Origin: Nemophila menziesii | Lineage: Eukaryota; Streptophyta; Magnoliopsida; Boraginales; Hydrophyllaceae | Assembly: GCA_029959085.1 (NCBI GenBank) | Contig: JARWIR010000017.1 | Coordinates: forward strand, 23,549,507 to 23,613,506 | Direction of reading: 5' to 3' | Length of the DNA stretch: 64,000 bases | Shown: positions 32,704 through 42,281 of the stretch, one piece after another | Position numbering within the stretch: the stretch's first letter is position 1 | Layout of the letters: each line of letters opens with the position of its first letter | Notes under the pieces: model-generated | The model's input: only the letters and a program-made list of their open reading frames with translations | Told to the model about the DNA's origin: nothing | Databases searched by the model: none | Made by a program: the position numbers and the translations under genes

Positions 32704-35700
32704 CTAGCCTATGCCTTGAGCTACAAGATCAGATAAAAATAAGTTACAAAGGGTGGGGGGAATAAATTCCGCCCAATTACAAGGAAGAGTAGAAGAAACA
32801 CTCTTTTTTGCAACCCAATCCGCAGCTTGATTTGATTTCCGAGGTATGAGTTGGAAATCAACTGTTGTGTTATGCAGTAGTGTTTGAATATCTTCAAAGA
32901 TGTGGGATAGATGACGATTTTCAAACCTTATGCTTTTCTTGAGCTTGTTGATGAGGCTAGAACAATCATTCTTCAAAATGAATTTGCATTGAGTTTGAGA
33001 AGCGGCTTCTTTAACAGCAAAACGAATGCCTATAGCTTCTGCTTCCTCCGGAGACTTAGCCTTGAAATTCCATGCTTTAGCTTTCAAAATTTGGCCTCTT
33101 GAATCACTGAAAATACATCCAACAGCTGCTCTATAAGATGAGCTAATAAAAGATGCATCAACAAATATATATATAGGATTAGGGCAAGTAAAATTCCTGG
33201 TTTCATGAGCTGTTTCCATTTTTTCATGAGATAAAGTGTAATTAGCTTCAGAGTTGTATTTGTTATATTTGATAAACTCATCATAAGCTGAATAAGCGTT
33301 TGAGGCATTTAGAAAGGGGCTGATATGTATATTCTCAAATAATTTTTTATTCCTGGATTTCCATATAAACCACAATACCCAAGTTGCCATCTCTACTATG
33401 GTCCTTTCTCTTTCATCATTTGGATGTTTAGCATCCATTAAATCTTGGAGCCATTTATCCATTCTAAGTTTTGAATCATTAGAGAAAAGAAACCCCATAG
33501 GAGTTGCAAACCAGGTAGCTCGAGAGCTAGAACAATAAAAGAAAAGATGTTCTATATTTTCACTTTCAGAATTACAAACTTTACAAGTGTTGTCAAGTGA
33601 GCATTTTCTAATAAATTTATTGGTTTCTGTAGGTAGAGCATTGTTCATTATTCGCCATAAGAAGTTTTTTAATTTCGGTGGAATGTTTAAGTTCCAAATA
33701 TCATCCCAAAAAGAATCTTTAAGTTTAAAGGAAGAAGAGGGCAGTAATTTATTTTCGTTCATATGCTCAGTGATAGTTATCAAACTAAGGTTTTTGTAGG
33801 CATTTTTTGCTGTTAAATTGCCATCATTAGAATGGTTCCAAACAATAGTATCATGGGCACCTGTACAGCTAATGTTAAGAGCCAAGATTTTATCTTTATA
33901 TTCATTTGAAAATAGGTTTGAAATAAGAGTATTGTTCCATTTATAATCCGGGCTTATTAGTTCAGATACCTGGTTTATTGAGGTATTTAAAGTATTTATT
34001 GGTTTTTCCATATTTGGAATCCAATTGTCTTTCCAAATGTTGATGGAGTTACCATTTCCAACAATCCAGCTAACATCAGATATAAAATTGTCTCTGCCGA
34101 GTAGGAGACTTCTCCATCCCCAGGATGGATTATATCCTAATTTAGCATTTAAAAAACAATCATTTGGAAAGTATATACCTTTCAAGATAGAGTAAGCAAT
34201 AGAGTTTTTATTAAGATTAAACTTCCAGGCCGAAGAAGTTAGAAGTGAGGTATTCATATGCCTAAAATTTTTAAAATTTAAGCCCCCTTCTCTTTTAGGC
34301 ATTTCTAAGTGTTTCCAACTTTTCCAATGAATTCGGTTTTGGCCATTTTTACCCCACCAATAATTTGAAATAAGTGATGAAATCTTATCGCAAATTGCTT
34401 GTGGGATATGAAAGATTGTCATAATATAGACAGGGATAGATTGAATGATAGCTTTTATCATTACTTCTTTCCCGGCTTCAGAGAATGTTTTATAGTTCCA
34501 ATTATCTAACTTTGTAATAATTCTTTCAATAAGCCATTCAAGGGCTTTAATTTTTGACCTGCCCCAATCAGATGGGAGGCCCAAGTAATTTCCCAAGTTT
34601 GTTAAGTGATTCATTTGGAGAATATAAGTAAGATTTCGAGCCACATTTGAGGGGGTGTTTGAGCTATAGATAACACCACTTTTATTTAAATTTATGTGTT
34701 GTCCCGAGGCTACACTATAGGCATTTAGTATATGTTTAAAGTTTGTGAATTCATGTTCATCAGCCTTGAGGAAAAAAAGGCTATCATCCGCGAATAAGAT
34801 ATGTGTTAAAGTAGGACAGTGTCTACTCAGTTTTATGCCTTGAATAAGGTTTTGATTAACTTTATCATTTATTAGAGAAGAGAGAGCTTGAGTAACAATA
34901 CAAAAAAGGAATGGAGAGAGGGGATCACCCTGTCTCAATCCTTTAGAAGGCTTTTTTAAGCTTTTTGGTTGGCCATTTATGAGTATAGAATAAGAGACAG
35001 TAGTGACACATTGAGAGATCCAATAAATCCAAGTATTTGAGAAACCTAGAGCCTTCATAGTGTCAAATAGGAAGTCCCATTCAACACTCTCAAATGCTTT
35101 GGATATGTCAATTTTAATAGCAGCTGAGTAGTTTTTAGAAGTTCTTTTATTTTTAAGAAAATGCACAACTTCATGAGCAATCAAGAGATTATCAGTGATA
35201 TTACGAGAGCTTATAAAAGCTGATTGTTCAGGGCCTATTATAGTGCTCATGAAGGGTTTGAGTCTGTTAGTGAAAATAGCTGCTATGATTTTATAATTAA
35301 AATTAGGGCAGCTAATGGGCCTGAAATGAGTAATAGAGGCAGGTGAGTTTATTTTTGGAATAAGAGTAATATAGGTGTTGTTTATGGGAGTAAGGTCACC
35401 CTTATTCCATAAAAAATCTGAGAGGCTTTTCATTAGATCATATTTTATTATGTTCCAATATTTTTTATAAAAGTGATCTGAGTAACCATCTGGGCCAGGA
35501 GATTTATTGCTCCCAAGGGCCCATATGGCTTCTTTTAGTTCAGTGATAGAGATGGGTTTTTCAAGGGCTTCATTCATGCTTTTAGTAACAGTAGGTTTTA
35601 TTTTTTCAATAATACTATCATAGTTTCTAGGGCCAATGGTGGTATATATATTACTATAGTGATTAAGTATGATATTTTCTACACCTGAAGAAGTATCACA

Positions 35701-36852
35701 CCAATTTCCATCAGTATTTAGAAGTCTAAGAATCTTATTATGTTTTCTTCTAGTTTTGGTAGAATTTTGGAAGAATCTGGTGTTTTTATCACCATGTAGG
35801 GTCCATTGAATCCTGGACTTTTCTTTCCAATAAGATTCTTCTCTATTCCAGTAATCCTCAAGTTGTTTGGTCACAAGAAAATGCTCATCCCAATTTACTT
35901 GAGGTGAGGAATAGATTTTATCAAGTTTTTTCATAAGAGTTTGAATAACTATTTTGTTATTGTGCCTTCTCTTGTTATTCCAGGAGGTTAAAAGGTGTGA
36001 AATGTGATGGAGTTTATGTCCAAATTTCACAATACCCCTGTAAATATTAGAAGAATAGGAGTTCCAATGATTTTTAATAATTTGATCAACTTCATTATCA
36101 GTGTTCCAGGCTTTTTGATAGATAAATCTATTAAAGCCTTTTTTTTCAGTAATATCAGTGAAAAGGATAAGGAGGCTGTGGTCAGAGCCTAGAGGAGGGA
36201 GGGCAGCAATCCAAGAGTTTGGGAAGAGTTCTTCCCAATCTAAGTTTGATAATCCTCTATCTATTTTTTCTTTAATAATTTTATTACCACTTCTTTTATT
36301 ACTCCAAGTAAATTGGCAACCCTTTGTGGCAATATCATTTAAGTTATGTTGATTAATAAAGGTGTTAAGTTCATTTGTAGAGGTATTAGAATATTCATTA
36401 CCTCCAATTTTATCAGAATTATATCTAATTAGGTTGAAGTCACCTAGAAGAAACCAGGGTTTACTATTGTTTTTATCAATAAGTTTTGTAATATCATCTA
36501 AGTTTTTTCCTTTTTCTTTATCAACCGAGGAGATATAGACATAGGTGGCAAGGAATTCATTACCAAGTTCATCAATAATAAGGCAATGAATATAATTTTT
36601 GCAGTAATTTAGGACAGTTAAATTAATATCATTTTTAGTTAAAAGAAGTAGACCCCCCGCCTTACCTAAAGGTTCAACAGTGCAGGCAATGTTCAAGTGA
36701 AGGTCTTTAGCAAGAGAATTCGTTTTAATTAAAGAGTTTTGAGTTTCGCAGATGAAGATTACCTCAGGATGATGCAATTTAATTGCATCTTTGAGTGTTA
36801 GAACTGTCAAGGGGGTACCAATCCCTTGACAGTTCCAACTAAAGTGAATCAT
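32704..36852 (-). CDS. LINE ORF2: endonuclease, reverse transcriptase, zinc knuckle, RNase H
   Basis: 1382 residues with no internal stop. The apurinic-type endonuclease occupies about 1-230, with catalytic candidates Asn7, Glu36, Asp138/Asn140 (LLGDFN) and Asp224-His225 (GSDH). The linker HGDKNTRFFQ is at about 353-362. The reverse transcriptase (about 440-770) has SPGPDGY, LIPK, KIDISKAFE (Asp582), GLRQGDPLSP and the FADD box (687-690). Next is GNYLGLPSDWGRSK, followed by a WVVGNG/WIVGNG-type block. The zf-RVT zinc-binding domain carries C-x2-C...H (CKVCNSESENIEHLFFYC). The C-terminal RNase H (about 1226-1350) has Asp in FVDAS, Glu in SPEEAEA, Asp in KNDCS and Asp in AADWVAK. The start codon overlaps the ORF1 stop as ATGA, suggesting termination-reinitiation. 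It performs target-primed reverse transcription in the nucleus. Confidence 0.95.
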   Translation of the reverse strand: MIHFSWNCQGIGTPLTVLTLKDAIKLHHPEVIFICETQNSLIKTNSLAKDLHLNIACTVEPLGKAGGLLLLTKNDINLTVLNYCKNYIHCLIIDELGNEFLATYVYISSVDKEKGKNLDDITKLIDKNNSKPWFLLGDFNLIRYNSDKIGGNEYSNTSTNELNTFINQHNLNDIATKGCQFTWSNKRSGNKIIKEKIDRGLSNLDWEELFPNSWIAALPPLGSDHSLLILFTDITEKKGFNRFIYQKAWNTDNEVDQIIKNHWNSYSSNIYRGIVKFGHKLHHISHLLTSWNNKRRHNNKIVIQTLMKKLDKIYSSPQVNWDEHFLVTKQLEDYWNREESYWKEKSRIQWTLHGDKNTRFFQNSTKTRRKHNKILRLLNTDGNWCDTSSGVENIILNHYSNIYTTIGPRNYDSIIEKIKPTVTKSMNEALEKPISITELKEAIWALGSNKSPGPDGYSDHFYKKYWNIIKYDLMKSLSDFLWNKGDLTPINNTYITLIPKINSPASITHFRPISCPNFNYKIIAAIFTNRLKPFMSTIIGPEQSAFISSRNITDNLLIAHEVVHFLKNKRTSKNYSAAIKIDISKAFESVEWDFLFDTMKALGFSNTWIYWISQCVTTVSYSILINGQPKSLKKPSKGLRQGDPLSPFLFCIVTQALSSLINDKVNQNLIQGIKLSRHCPTLTHILFADDSLFFLKADEHEFTNFKHILNAYSVASGQHINLNKSGVIYSSNTPSNVARNLTYILQMNHLTNLGNYLGLPSDWGRSKIKALEWLIERIITKLDNWNYKTFSEAGKEVMIKAIIQSIPVYIMTIFHIPQAICDKISSLISNYWWGKNGQNRIHWKSWKHLEMPKREGGLNFKNFRHMNTSLLTSSAWKFNLNKNSIAYSILKGIYFPNDCFLNAKLGYNPSWGWRSLLLGRDNFISDVSWIVGNGNSINIWKDNWIPNMEKPINTLNTSINQVSELISPDYKWNNTLISNLFSNEYKDKILALNISCTGAHDTIVWNHSNDGNLTAKNAYKNLSLITITEHMNENKLLPSSSFKLKDSFWDDIWNLNIPPKLKNFLWRIMNNALPTETNKFIRKCSLDNTCKVCNSESENIEHLFFYCSSSRATWFATPMGFLFSNDSKLRMDKWLQDLMDAKHPNDERERTIVEMATWVLWFIWKSRNKKLFENIHISPFLNASNAYSAYDEFIKYNKYNSEANYTLSHEKMETAHETRNFTCPNPIYIFVDASFISSSYRAAVGCIFSDSRGQILKAKAWNFKAKSPEEAEAIGIRFAVKEAASQTQCKFILKNDCSSLINKLKKSIRFENRHLSHIFEDIQTLLHNTTVDFQLIPRKSNQAADWVAKKSVSSTLPCNWAEFIPPTLCNLFLSDLVAQGIG

Positions 36853-38525
36853 TGATCGTTGAGGGTTTGTTCAGGGACAAACCCGCAAACCGCTACAGTA
36901 TCTTCATTCTCTGTACCTTCCATTTCTGTGTCCTGAGCAGCAGCCTTTTCCATAGTGATGGGATTAACAGCATCCGGCATCATTGGAACAATAGACTTTG
37001 AATCTACAAGACTTGAGCATACAGTAGAGTTGTTTTCTTTCCAACGAGTCATCCAAAGCTTATCGAATCTAGCTTGTTCACGCAGAGGCTTTGTGATGCT
37101 CTTGGTATCTGAGATGGCCTTGTAGTCTGAAGCTCGGTGATGCTGAGAATTTTGTAAGTCATCGTCGTGGATAAAGGGATTAGGGTTTTGATTTGGGGTT
37201 TGATTTGGGAGAGTTGAGGTATTAGGAGTTTCGATTATTTGTTTAAGGTTTTCAGACTGTATATTAGTGTTATTTTCTTGGGTGATTTGGGTTGGGCTAA
37301 ATGGTAGAAAATGTTTTGGGGTTAGCATAATGGGCTTTTCTTGAGAGCCGAATGTGAGGGTGTTAGGTGTTAGTGGGCTAGTGAGGTTTGTTTTTATTTG
37401 TTGGGCTGGGGTATTAAAACCATTTTGTTGGGCCTCTATTTTTATTTCGGACCAGGTTTTAATTGGTCCATTATAAGATATTGGTTTTATATTTTGAGTG
37501 GAAAGCCTTTCTCTTACCAGATTAATGGCGAGTGATTTGTCGTTCCTCTTTCGTGAAAGATGGGAGATCGAGGAGGTTTCTTCATCAGAATTGTTGCCGC
37601 TTTCTGCTCTGATATTTCCAGCAGCTTTAAAAACGAAGGGAGTTGTCTCTATCTGATGTTGAAGGCTATCAGTTTGACTAGGTTGACTAGGGTTTTGTGC
37701 GAGTTGGGCGTGGTTTTTCATGATTTCAAATTTTGGTTGAGTTTTGGCTGAGTAGCGAGTTGAATGGTGAGTTGAGTGAGTTGTTGGGTTCTTCCTTTCA
37801 GTTTTTGAATTGAGAAATTTTGGCTCAAAGCCGAAGATGTTTTTGTTCAATTTGATTTGAAGCTTGTTTTTGTTTTTGCATTCAGATTCCTCATGATCTA
37901 GGAGGCCACAACGGTAGCAAAGATCACATAACTTTTCGAATTTGAGGATACCTCTGATTCGTTGCCCATTACCGAGGTTAATGTTATATGTTCCTTGAAT
38001 TGGATTGAAAATATTCCAATCTACTCTAACCCGTATGGCTTTGAATTCATTGAATGTTTCAATCGCAGGTAGCATGATTTCTTCTACTGGACCGAGTTGA
38101 TTTCCAATTTTTAGAGCATTGTCTTGATTAATAAGAGTTGGTGGTATGTCATGGATTTGGACAATGAAGGAGGTGGTTGTAAGTTGGACATCATTGAAGA
38201 GCATAGCAGTATCCCATCTTTGAAGAAGGACATGCTTCCCCACCAAATTCCATGGCCTATTGCTCCAGATTCTTTGAAGGTCTTCTTCATTATCAAGAGT
38301 GATAATACAGGTATTAAATCCACGTTTTTCAGTGTGAATTTTGCCTTTAACACCCCAAGACTGACTGATGTTTTTTCTCAGGTAGTTGAAGCTAACAGGT
38401 TTGTCTGAGATGATTTTAGCGTAAAGCTTTGGGCCTTGGAATTGAGCATAAATCGAGTTAGGATCTTCAGTGAGAATCAAGGCTTCATCAGCTGTGTTAG
38501 TGTCTTGTCTTGTGTAAAATTCCAT
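36849..38525 (-). CDS. LINE ORF1: DUF4283/zinc-knuckle RNA-binding protein
   Basis: 558 residues. The DUF4283-type domain lies at about 35-175 (AKIISDKPVSFNYLRKNISQ, SWGVKGKI, WSNRPWNLVGKHVLLQRW). It is followed by a CCHC knuckle, Cys203-Cys206-His211-Cys216 (CYRCGLLDHEESEC). The rest is a long Asn/Gln/Thr/Pro-rich, probably disordered tail, ending with an acidic segment. Known function of the family is nucleic-acid binding and assembly of the LINE RNP. It is the first ORF of the transcript, and its TGA overlaps the ORF2 ATG by sharing ATGA at 36849-36852. Confidence 0.9.
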   Translation of the reverse strand: MEFYTRQDTNTADEALILTEDPNSIYAQFQGPKLYAKIISDKPVSFNYLRKNISQSWGVKGKIHTEKRGFNTCIITLDNEEDLQRIWSNRPWNLVGKHVLLQRWDTAMLFNDVQLTTTSFIVQIHDIPPTLINQDNALKIGNQLGPVEEIMLPAIETFNEFKAIRVRVDWNIFNPIQGTYNINLGNGQRIRGILKFEKLCDLCYRCGLLDHEESECKNKNKLQIKLNKNIFGFEPKFLNSKTERKNPTTHSTHHSTRYSAKTQPKFEIMKNHAQLAQNPSQPSQTDSLQHQIETTPFVFKAAGNIRAESGNNSDEETSSISHLSRKRNDKSLAINLVRERLSTQNIKPISYNGPIKTWSEIKIEAQQNGFNTPAQQIKTNLTSPLTPNTLTFGSQEKPIMLTPKHFLPFSPTQITQENNTNIQSENLKQIIETPNTSTLPNQTPNQNPNPFIHDDDLQNSQHHRASDYKAISDTKSITKPLREQARFDKLWMTRWKENNSTVCSSLVDSKSIVPMMPDAVNPITMEKAAAQDTEMEGTENEDTVAVCGFVPEQTLNDQ

Positions 38526-39107
38526 ACTGAAATAGAATAGGAAAAGCAGAAAGAAATAAATGTAAGGAGTAAATGCGAGAAGAATAGATAAGGTGAGGGT
38601 TTAGAAGATTAGAGTGATAGTAAATGTAATAAAAAAGTTAAGGTTTATGTGGATGTAAGTAAGTTTTGCTATATGGATGAATGTAAGAGTAAAATTCATG
38701 GTGGAGGAGGAAGGTGGTTGAAGGTGGTTGATGGTGGTTGTTTCAAAACTCAGCTTTCCATCGGGGAATGTGCCTGAGAGAGAAAAACTGAAAATGAATA
38801 AGGACTATTCAATCATGTATTGTATATTATAATTCACCCTTGATATATACATAAATTACATTTGCCCTGTCACTCTTCAACCTTTCTTTTATCATTTTTT
38901 TACCTTATTACATACATATATATGGTAAAATGTTTACCATCCTTTTACATCTTCAATATTCTTTTCACGATGCATGACCTAGTGACAGATATATTTAATT
39001 TTTGTTGTTAAACAGTACTATAAATGAAATGAAAAATCTGTACACCTTGTACGATAAGATCACCAGTTCACCACATATTATAAAGTTTAAAAGTTTAAGT
39101 ATGATTT

Positions 39108-40093
39108 TTACTCTACTTTGGTTTCAGTGCATTCTTGATTATCAGTAATAGTATGATGGCTAACGGATCTCCATAACCGTGTCGACAGAGATACTTGCAG
39201 TTGCAACCCACTCATGAAACTTCCTGATCCTCGTACTTTGTCTTCATCATCAAACAACGGCCTTGCTGATCTAAGTTGCAGCTCCGAGAATCTAAACGCA
39301 CCTAAAATACGTTCTGGTAGCTCCGATTCTGTTTGACCCTCGATCACAAATGCTACGTCAATAGAAAGTGTTGGCCAATATCCAAGTGCTAGATGAACAA
39401 TAGCACTAGCAACAATAGAAGACCCGACATCTATATCAACTTCCATGAAATTCTTTCTTAAACAATAATTGCAAGTAAGGGCTCGTCCAATTATGCATAT
39501 AGCTTGTTCTCCAGCTGCTTTTTTCACGACCCAAGGTCCTTTGACAATGTGTGTTATGAGTTTTAGCCTGTGTATATTAAAGATGGATTGAGAAAATAAA
39601 TAATCTTGATGACTACTACATGGTGATATATATATTTCACCAACCTGGAATTTCTGAAGTCATCGTCACCTTTGAGAAACTGATCCATTAAAGAACCTTG
39701 AGGAACAGGTTCTAAAGAAACAAAATATGCAACAGCACTGTAGTTTTCTTTACTTGGAAGTTGCAAATTAAATGCCCAAACGAAAGGCTTATTATTCTCT
39801 GGATACTGATCATGAATAGCTTTCCATATACGATGACTTGGATTGTTCAGAAGCTCTGAACGCTTTGTGGAGCTTTTAATCCAATCAAATCCAATAGGCT
39901 TAAGAAGGTAATCACCAGCTGGAGTTTTGTTCTTTGTTGAAAAGAATTTTGGACCTCTTACCATGAAGGTGTCTCCAAGTGGAGATGACCAACCATTAGA
40001 GCACTTGTCTAGATCAAGTAATGGAACTGACCCTTCTGATTTTACTCTTTTTATCCATGCATCTTCATCATCATTCATCTTGCATTGCCCCAT
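39108..40093 (-). CDS. DUF1336 protein (EDR2 C-terminal-like)
   Basis: Two coding exons, 39645-40093 and 39108-39567, join to 303 codons. A further intron at 40094-40167 splits the 5'UTR, with the acceptor CAG directly before the ATG. An in-frame stop lies upstream of the ATG within the leader, and no other in-frame ATG intervenes. DUF1336 signatures in order: EGSVPLLDLDKCSNGWSSP, GDTFMVRGPKFFSTK, DYLLKPIGFDWIK, PFVWAFNLQLPSKENYSAV, GSLMDQFLKGDDDFRNSR (spanning the splice), GEQAICIIGRALTCNYC, VDIDVGSSIVASAIVHLALG and EGQTESELPERILGA. The length fits the short plant DUF1336-only proteins without PH and START domains. The domain is found at the C-terminus of EDR2, a lipid-binding regulator of defence. 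The function of the stand-alone form is unknown. Confidence 0.92.
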
Positions 40094-40168
40094 CTGCATG
40101 CGATCAAAGGCATAAATTAGCTGATGATTCTGATTACTAGATACGAACAAAAATGATGAAAACTTACC

Positions 40169-40713
40169 TTAATGTACTCTACCAAAAGGCTGTTCTTGTT
40201 TATATATTTTTGTGTTTTCTTTGTCCGAGGTTTTTGTTGGAGATCTGATAGAGTTGAATGATATAAATACAAAGGCAATCAATGATTCATGACAGTTGGA
40301 AGTTGAACCAATAATTAATTAATGCATTGATTACAACTTTGTGTCAATGGATTACACTGCCGGCATAAATTAGCTACCATGCAACTGAAGAATATCTAAT
40401 GAATTTCCACTTTCTGGTTTTGTGGACTTCTCAACAGTAAATGTAAATGAAATTACGTGTTTGGGCACTTTTTGTTAATCTTCACCTATTTGTTGTGACA
40501 TATGACTATGAGGACCTAGAAAAGCCTAATTCAACTTTTTTTTCTTTTGTGGTAATCAACCCATTTTCACTGCCGTGATACCACCGGCATTAGCTGCAAG
40601 TATGCAACTATCTCATTTCATGATTGTTCTCAAGTCCTATCTTCTTCATCTACCTCCCAACTAACTATAGTCATATTCTTCTTTTCATTTTATCTCGGCA
40701 CATTTCCGCAAAA
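40169..40713. promoter_or_regulatory. 5' leader and upstream flank of the DUF1336 gene
   Basis: The non-coding leader exon lies at about 40168-40260, ending in AAG at the GTAAGT donor. Upstream is AT-rich DNA without ORFs. The transcription start is not placed. Confidence 0.45.
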
Positions 40714-40903
40714 AGTAATAATATATACCATCCAAATTCATACCACCCAAATACCATCCAATAACATGGCGTGAATTGGTTGGTTACAAATCTTTAATCA
40801 AATCAAGAAAATAAATACATTAACGATTTGTAACCAATCAATTCACGGCACGTCATTTAGTGGTATTTAAATGATATGAATTTGGGTGGTATATATCATT
40901 ACT
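40714..40903. mobile_element. MITE with long inverted arms
   Basis: About 190 bp forming a near-complete hairpin. The left arm ATATATACCATCCAAATTCA... pairs with the right arm ...TGAATTTGGGTGGTATATAT. The arms extend to GTGAATTGGTTGGTTACAAATC with its inverted copy. Ends read AGTAAT. The superfamily is uncertain. Confidence 0.75.
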
Positions 40904-41051
40904 CCTCCGGAAATAAGGATATTCGCTACTCCCTTTGTTCCTAAATAAATACTACTCTTTTCCTTCCTATTTTAACTATATTTTTTCGACAATATATATC
41001 ACTTTATATTTCTAATGTACGATTATTATAACTTTTCCTATTTTATCGTTC

Positions 41052-41060
<9 letters not shown>

Positions 41061-41088
<28 letters not shown>
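41061..41088. repeat. (AT)n microsatellite
   Basis: About 28 bases of TA dinucleotides. It lies beside an incomplete CTCCCTTTGTTCC-type MITE end near 40931. Confidence 0.9.
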
Positions 41089-41093
<5 letters not shown>

Positions 41094-41120
41094 AAAATTA
41101 GACTTTTTCGAAAAAAAAAA

Positions 41121-41294
41121 TAATGTTGGATATCGTTCCAAATCCCATCATCTTTCTATCACCTCTTATGTACACCCATCATAAAAATAAAAGAAAATGA
41201 TAAATCAGAAAAAAAATCATATGAACCGTCCAATTAAAATCCACCTAAGAGGGAATAAAAGAGTGATATGATTTGAAGTGATATCTAACATTAC
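41121..41294. mobile_element. Small MITE/fold-back element
   Basis: About 174 bp with inverted ends TAATGTTGGATATCG and TAATGTTAGATATCA. The arms continue through CAAATC-CATC...CTCTTA. No coding potential. Confidence 0.7.
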
Positions 41295-41321
41295 TCTTCA
41301 ATAATTAATAGAATTCAACAA

Positions 41322-42272
41322 GATAATTAAGTCCACACCCCAACAAATTATGTCTTACATAGTCCAGTTTAAAAGTTTGGATAAATGATCCAAAATATTA
41401 TTTTGAACTTATGATATACCTAATATAATCTTATGAAATAAAAAAATTAAATTTAAAAAAGTTAAATTTTAAAAAATAAAAATAAAAATATACAATCGGA
41501 AACCTTGAAACTAATCCTTTAAACAAAAAATAAAATGAAATCTCTTTCTCTGCACAAAAGAACGCCCACTTGATGGAATATTCTTTACCATCTTCATCTT
41601 GGCTTGGCTATGCCATCAACAATCAGAAAACCCAAATTAAGATAAAAAAAATTGTTTTTTATCATTGAAACTCTAACAATTGAATTTATTCTTAACCTAA
41701 TCTCATTACTTTTAAAAAAATTCAAAATTCTCTGATTTAAGTATAATTACAGTTGGTGATTTTTCTTATATTTTTATACAAATCCTACCGTATCCATTTT
41801 ATGGCTATTACCATGTAAGGAGTGATGCGCTGAGGATGGCGATATAGGGAGAGGATGTTATGTGAGTTTTGTGGGTCCCTGCGGCTGTGAGCAATTTTTT
41901 TCTTATACTGCATCTTTCAATTTTTTTTTTAATCACTTTGATTTGTAGTGAAAATGTTTTTTTGAAAGATTTGCAAATTTTCATTTTTCTCATTACTGTA
42001 TTTTTGAATTGTTTGCTGTAAATATTCATTTGATGTAATATTGTATTTTTTGAATTATTTTGTTGTAATATATTCATTTAACGCGACTGTCGAAGATGCA
42101 GCTCATTAAAGTGTGTCGCATGTTGCAACCCAGTAGCCCAGGAAAGTATGCATAGCCCAGTGAGTTGTGTTGCAGCCCAGTGAAGGGTATTATAGACCTG
42201 AATTGTTAATGAATTGGGCTAGATCTTCGACAGAAAGTTTGTTGGGTTGCGAACCTTTTGAATTAATCACCC
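41322..42272. mobile_element. MULE-like element (family M, copy 2)
   Basis: 951 bp with a near-perfect 9-bp duplication (ATTCAACAA at 41313-41321, ATTAAACAA at 42273-42281). The left end reads GATAATTAAGTCCACACCCC. The reverse complement of the right end reads GGGTGATTAATTCAAAAGG. It shares the first 100 bases or so, including CCAACAAATTATG and AAAAGTTTGGATAAA, with copy 1 at 6600. The centre (41560-42230) differs from copy 1. Short open frames inside show no motif. Confidence 0.7.
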
Positions 42273-42281
42273 ATTAAACAA

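Larger units (their letters stand above)
32636..38821 (-). mobile_element. Full-length intact LINE (L1-type)
   Basis: 6186 bp flanked by a perfect 14-bp duplication GTATATTATAATTC (32622-32635 and 38822-38835). From 5' to 3' on the minus strand it has a 296-bp 5'UTR containing a CTCTCT run, ORF1, ORF2, a short 3'UTR and an A-tail seen as a T-run at 32636-32644. Both ORFs are open from end to end. The tail junction sequence (A-run preceded by TTTCGAC) is shared with the truncated copy at 55326. With catalytic residues present and the TSD unmutated it is a recent and possibly mobile-competent insertion. Confidence 0.95.
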
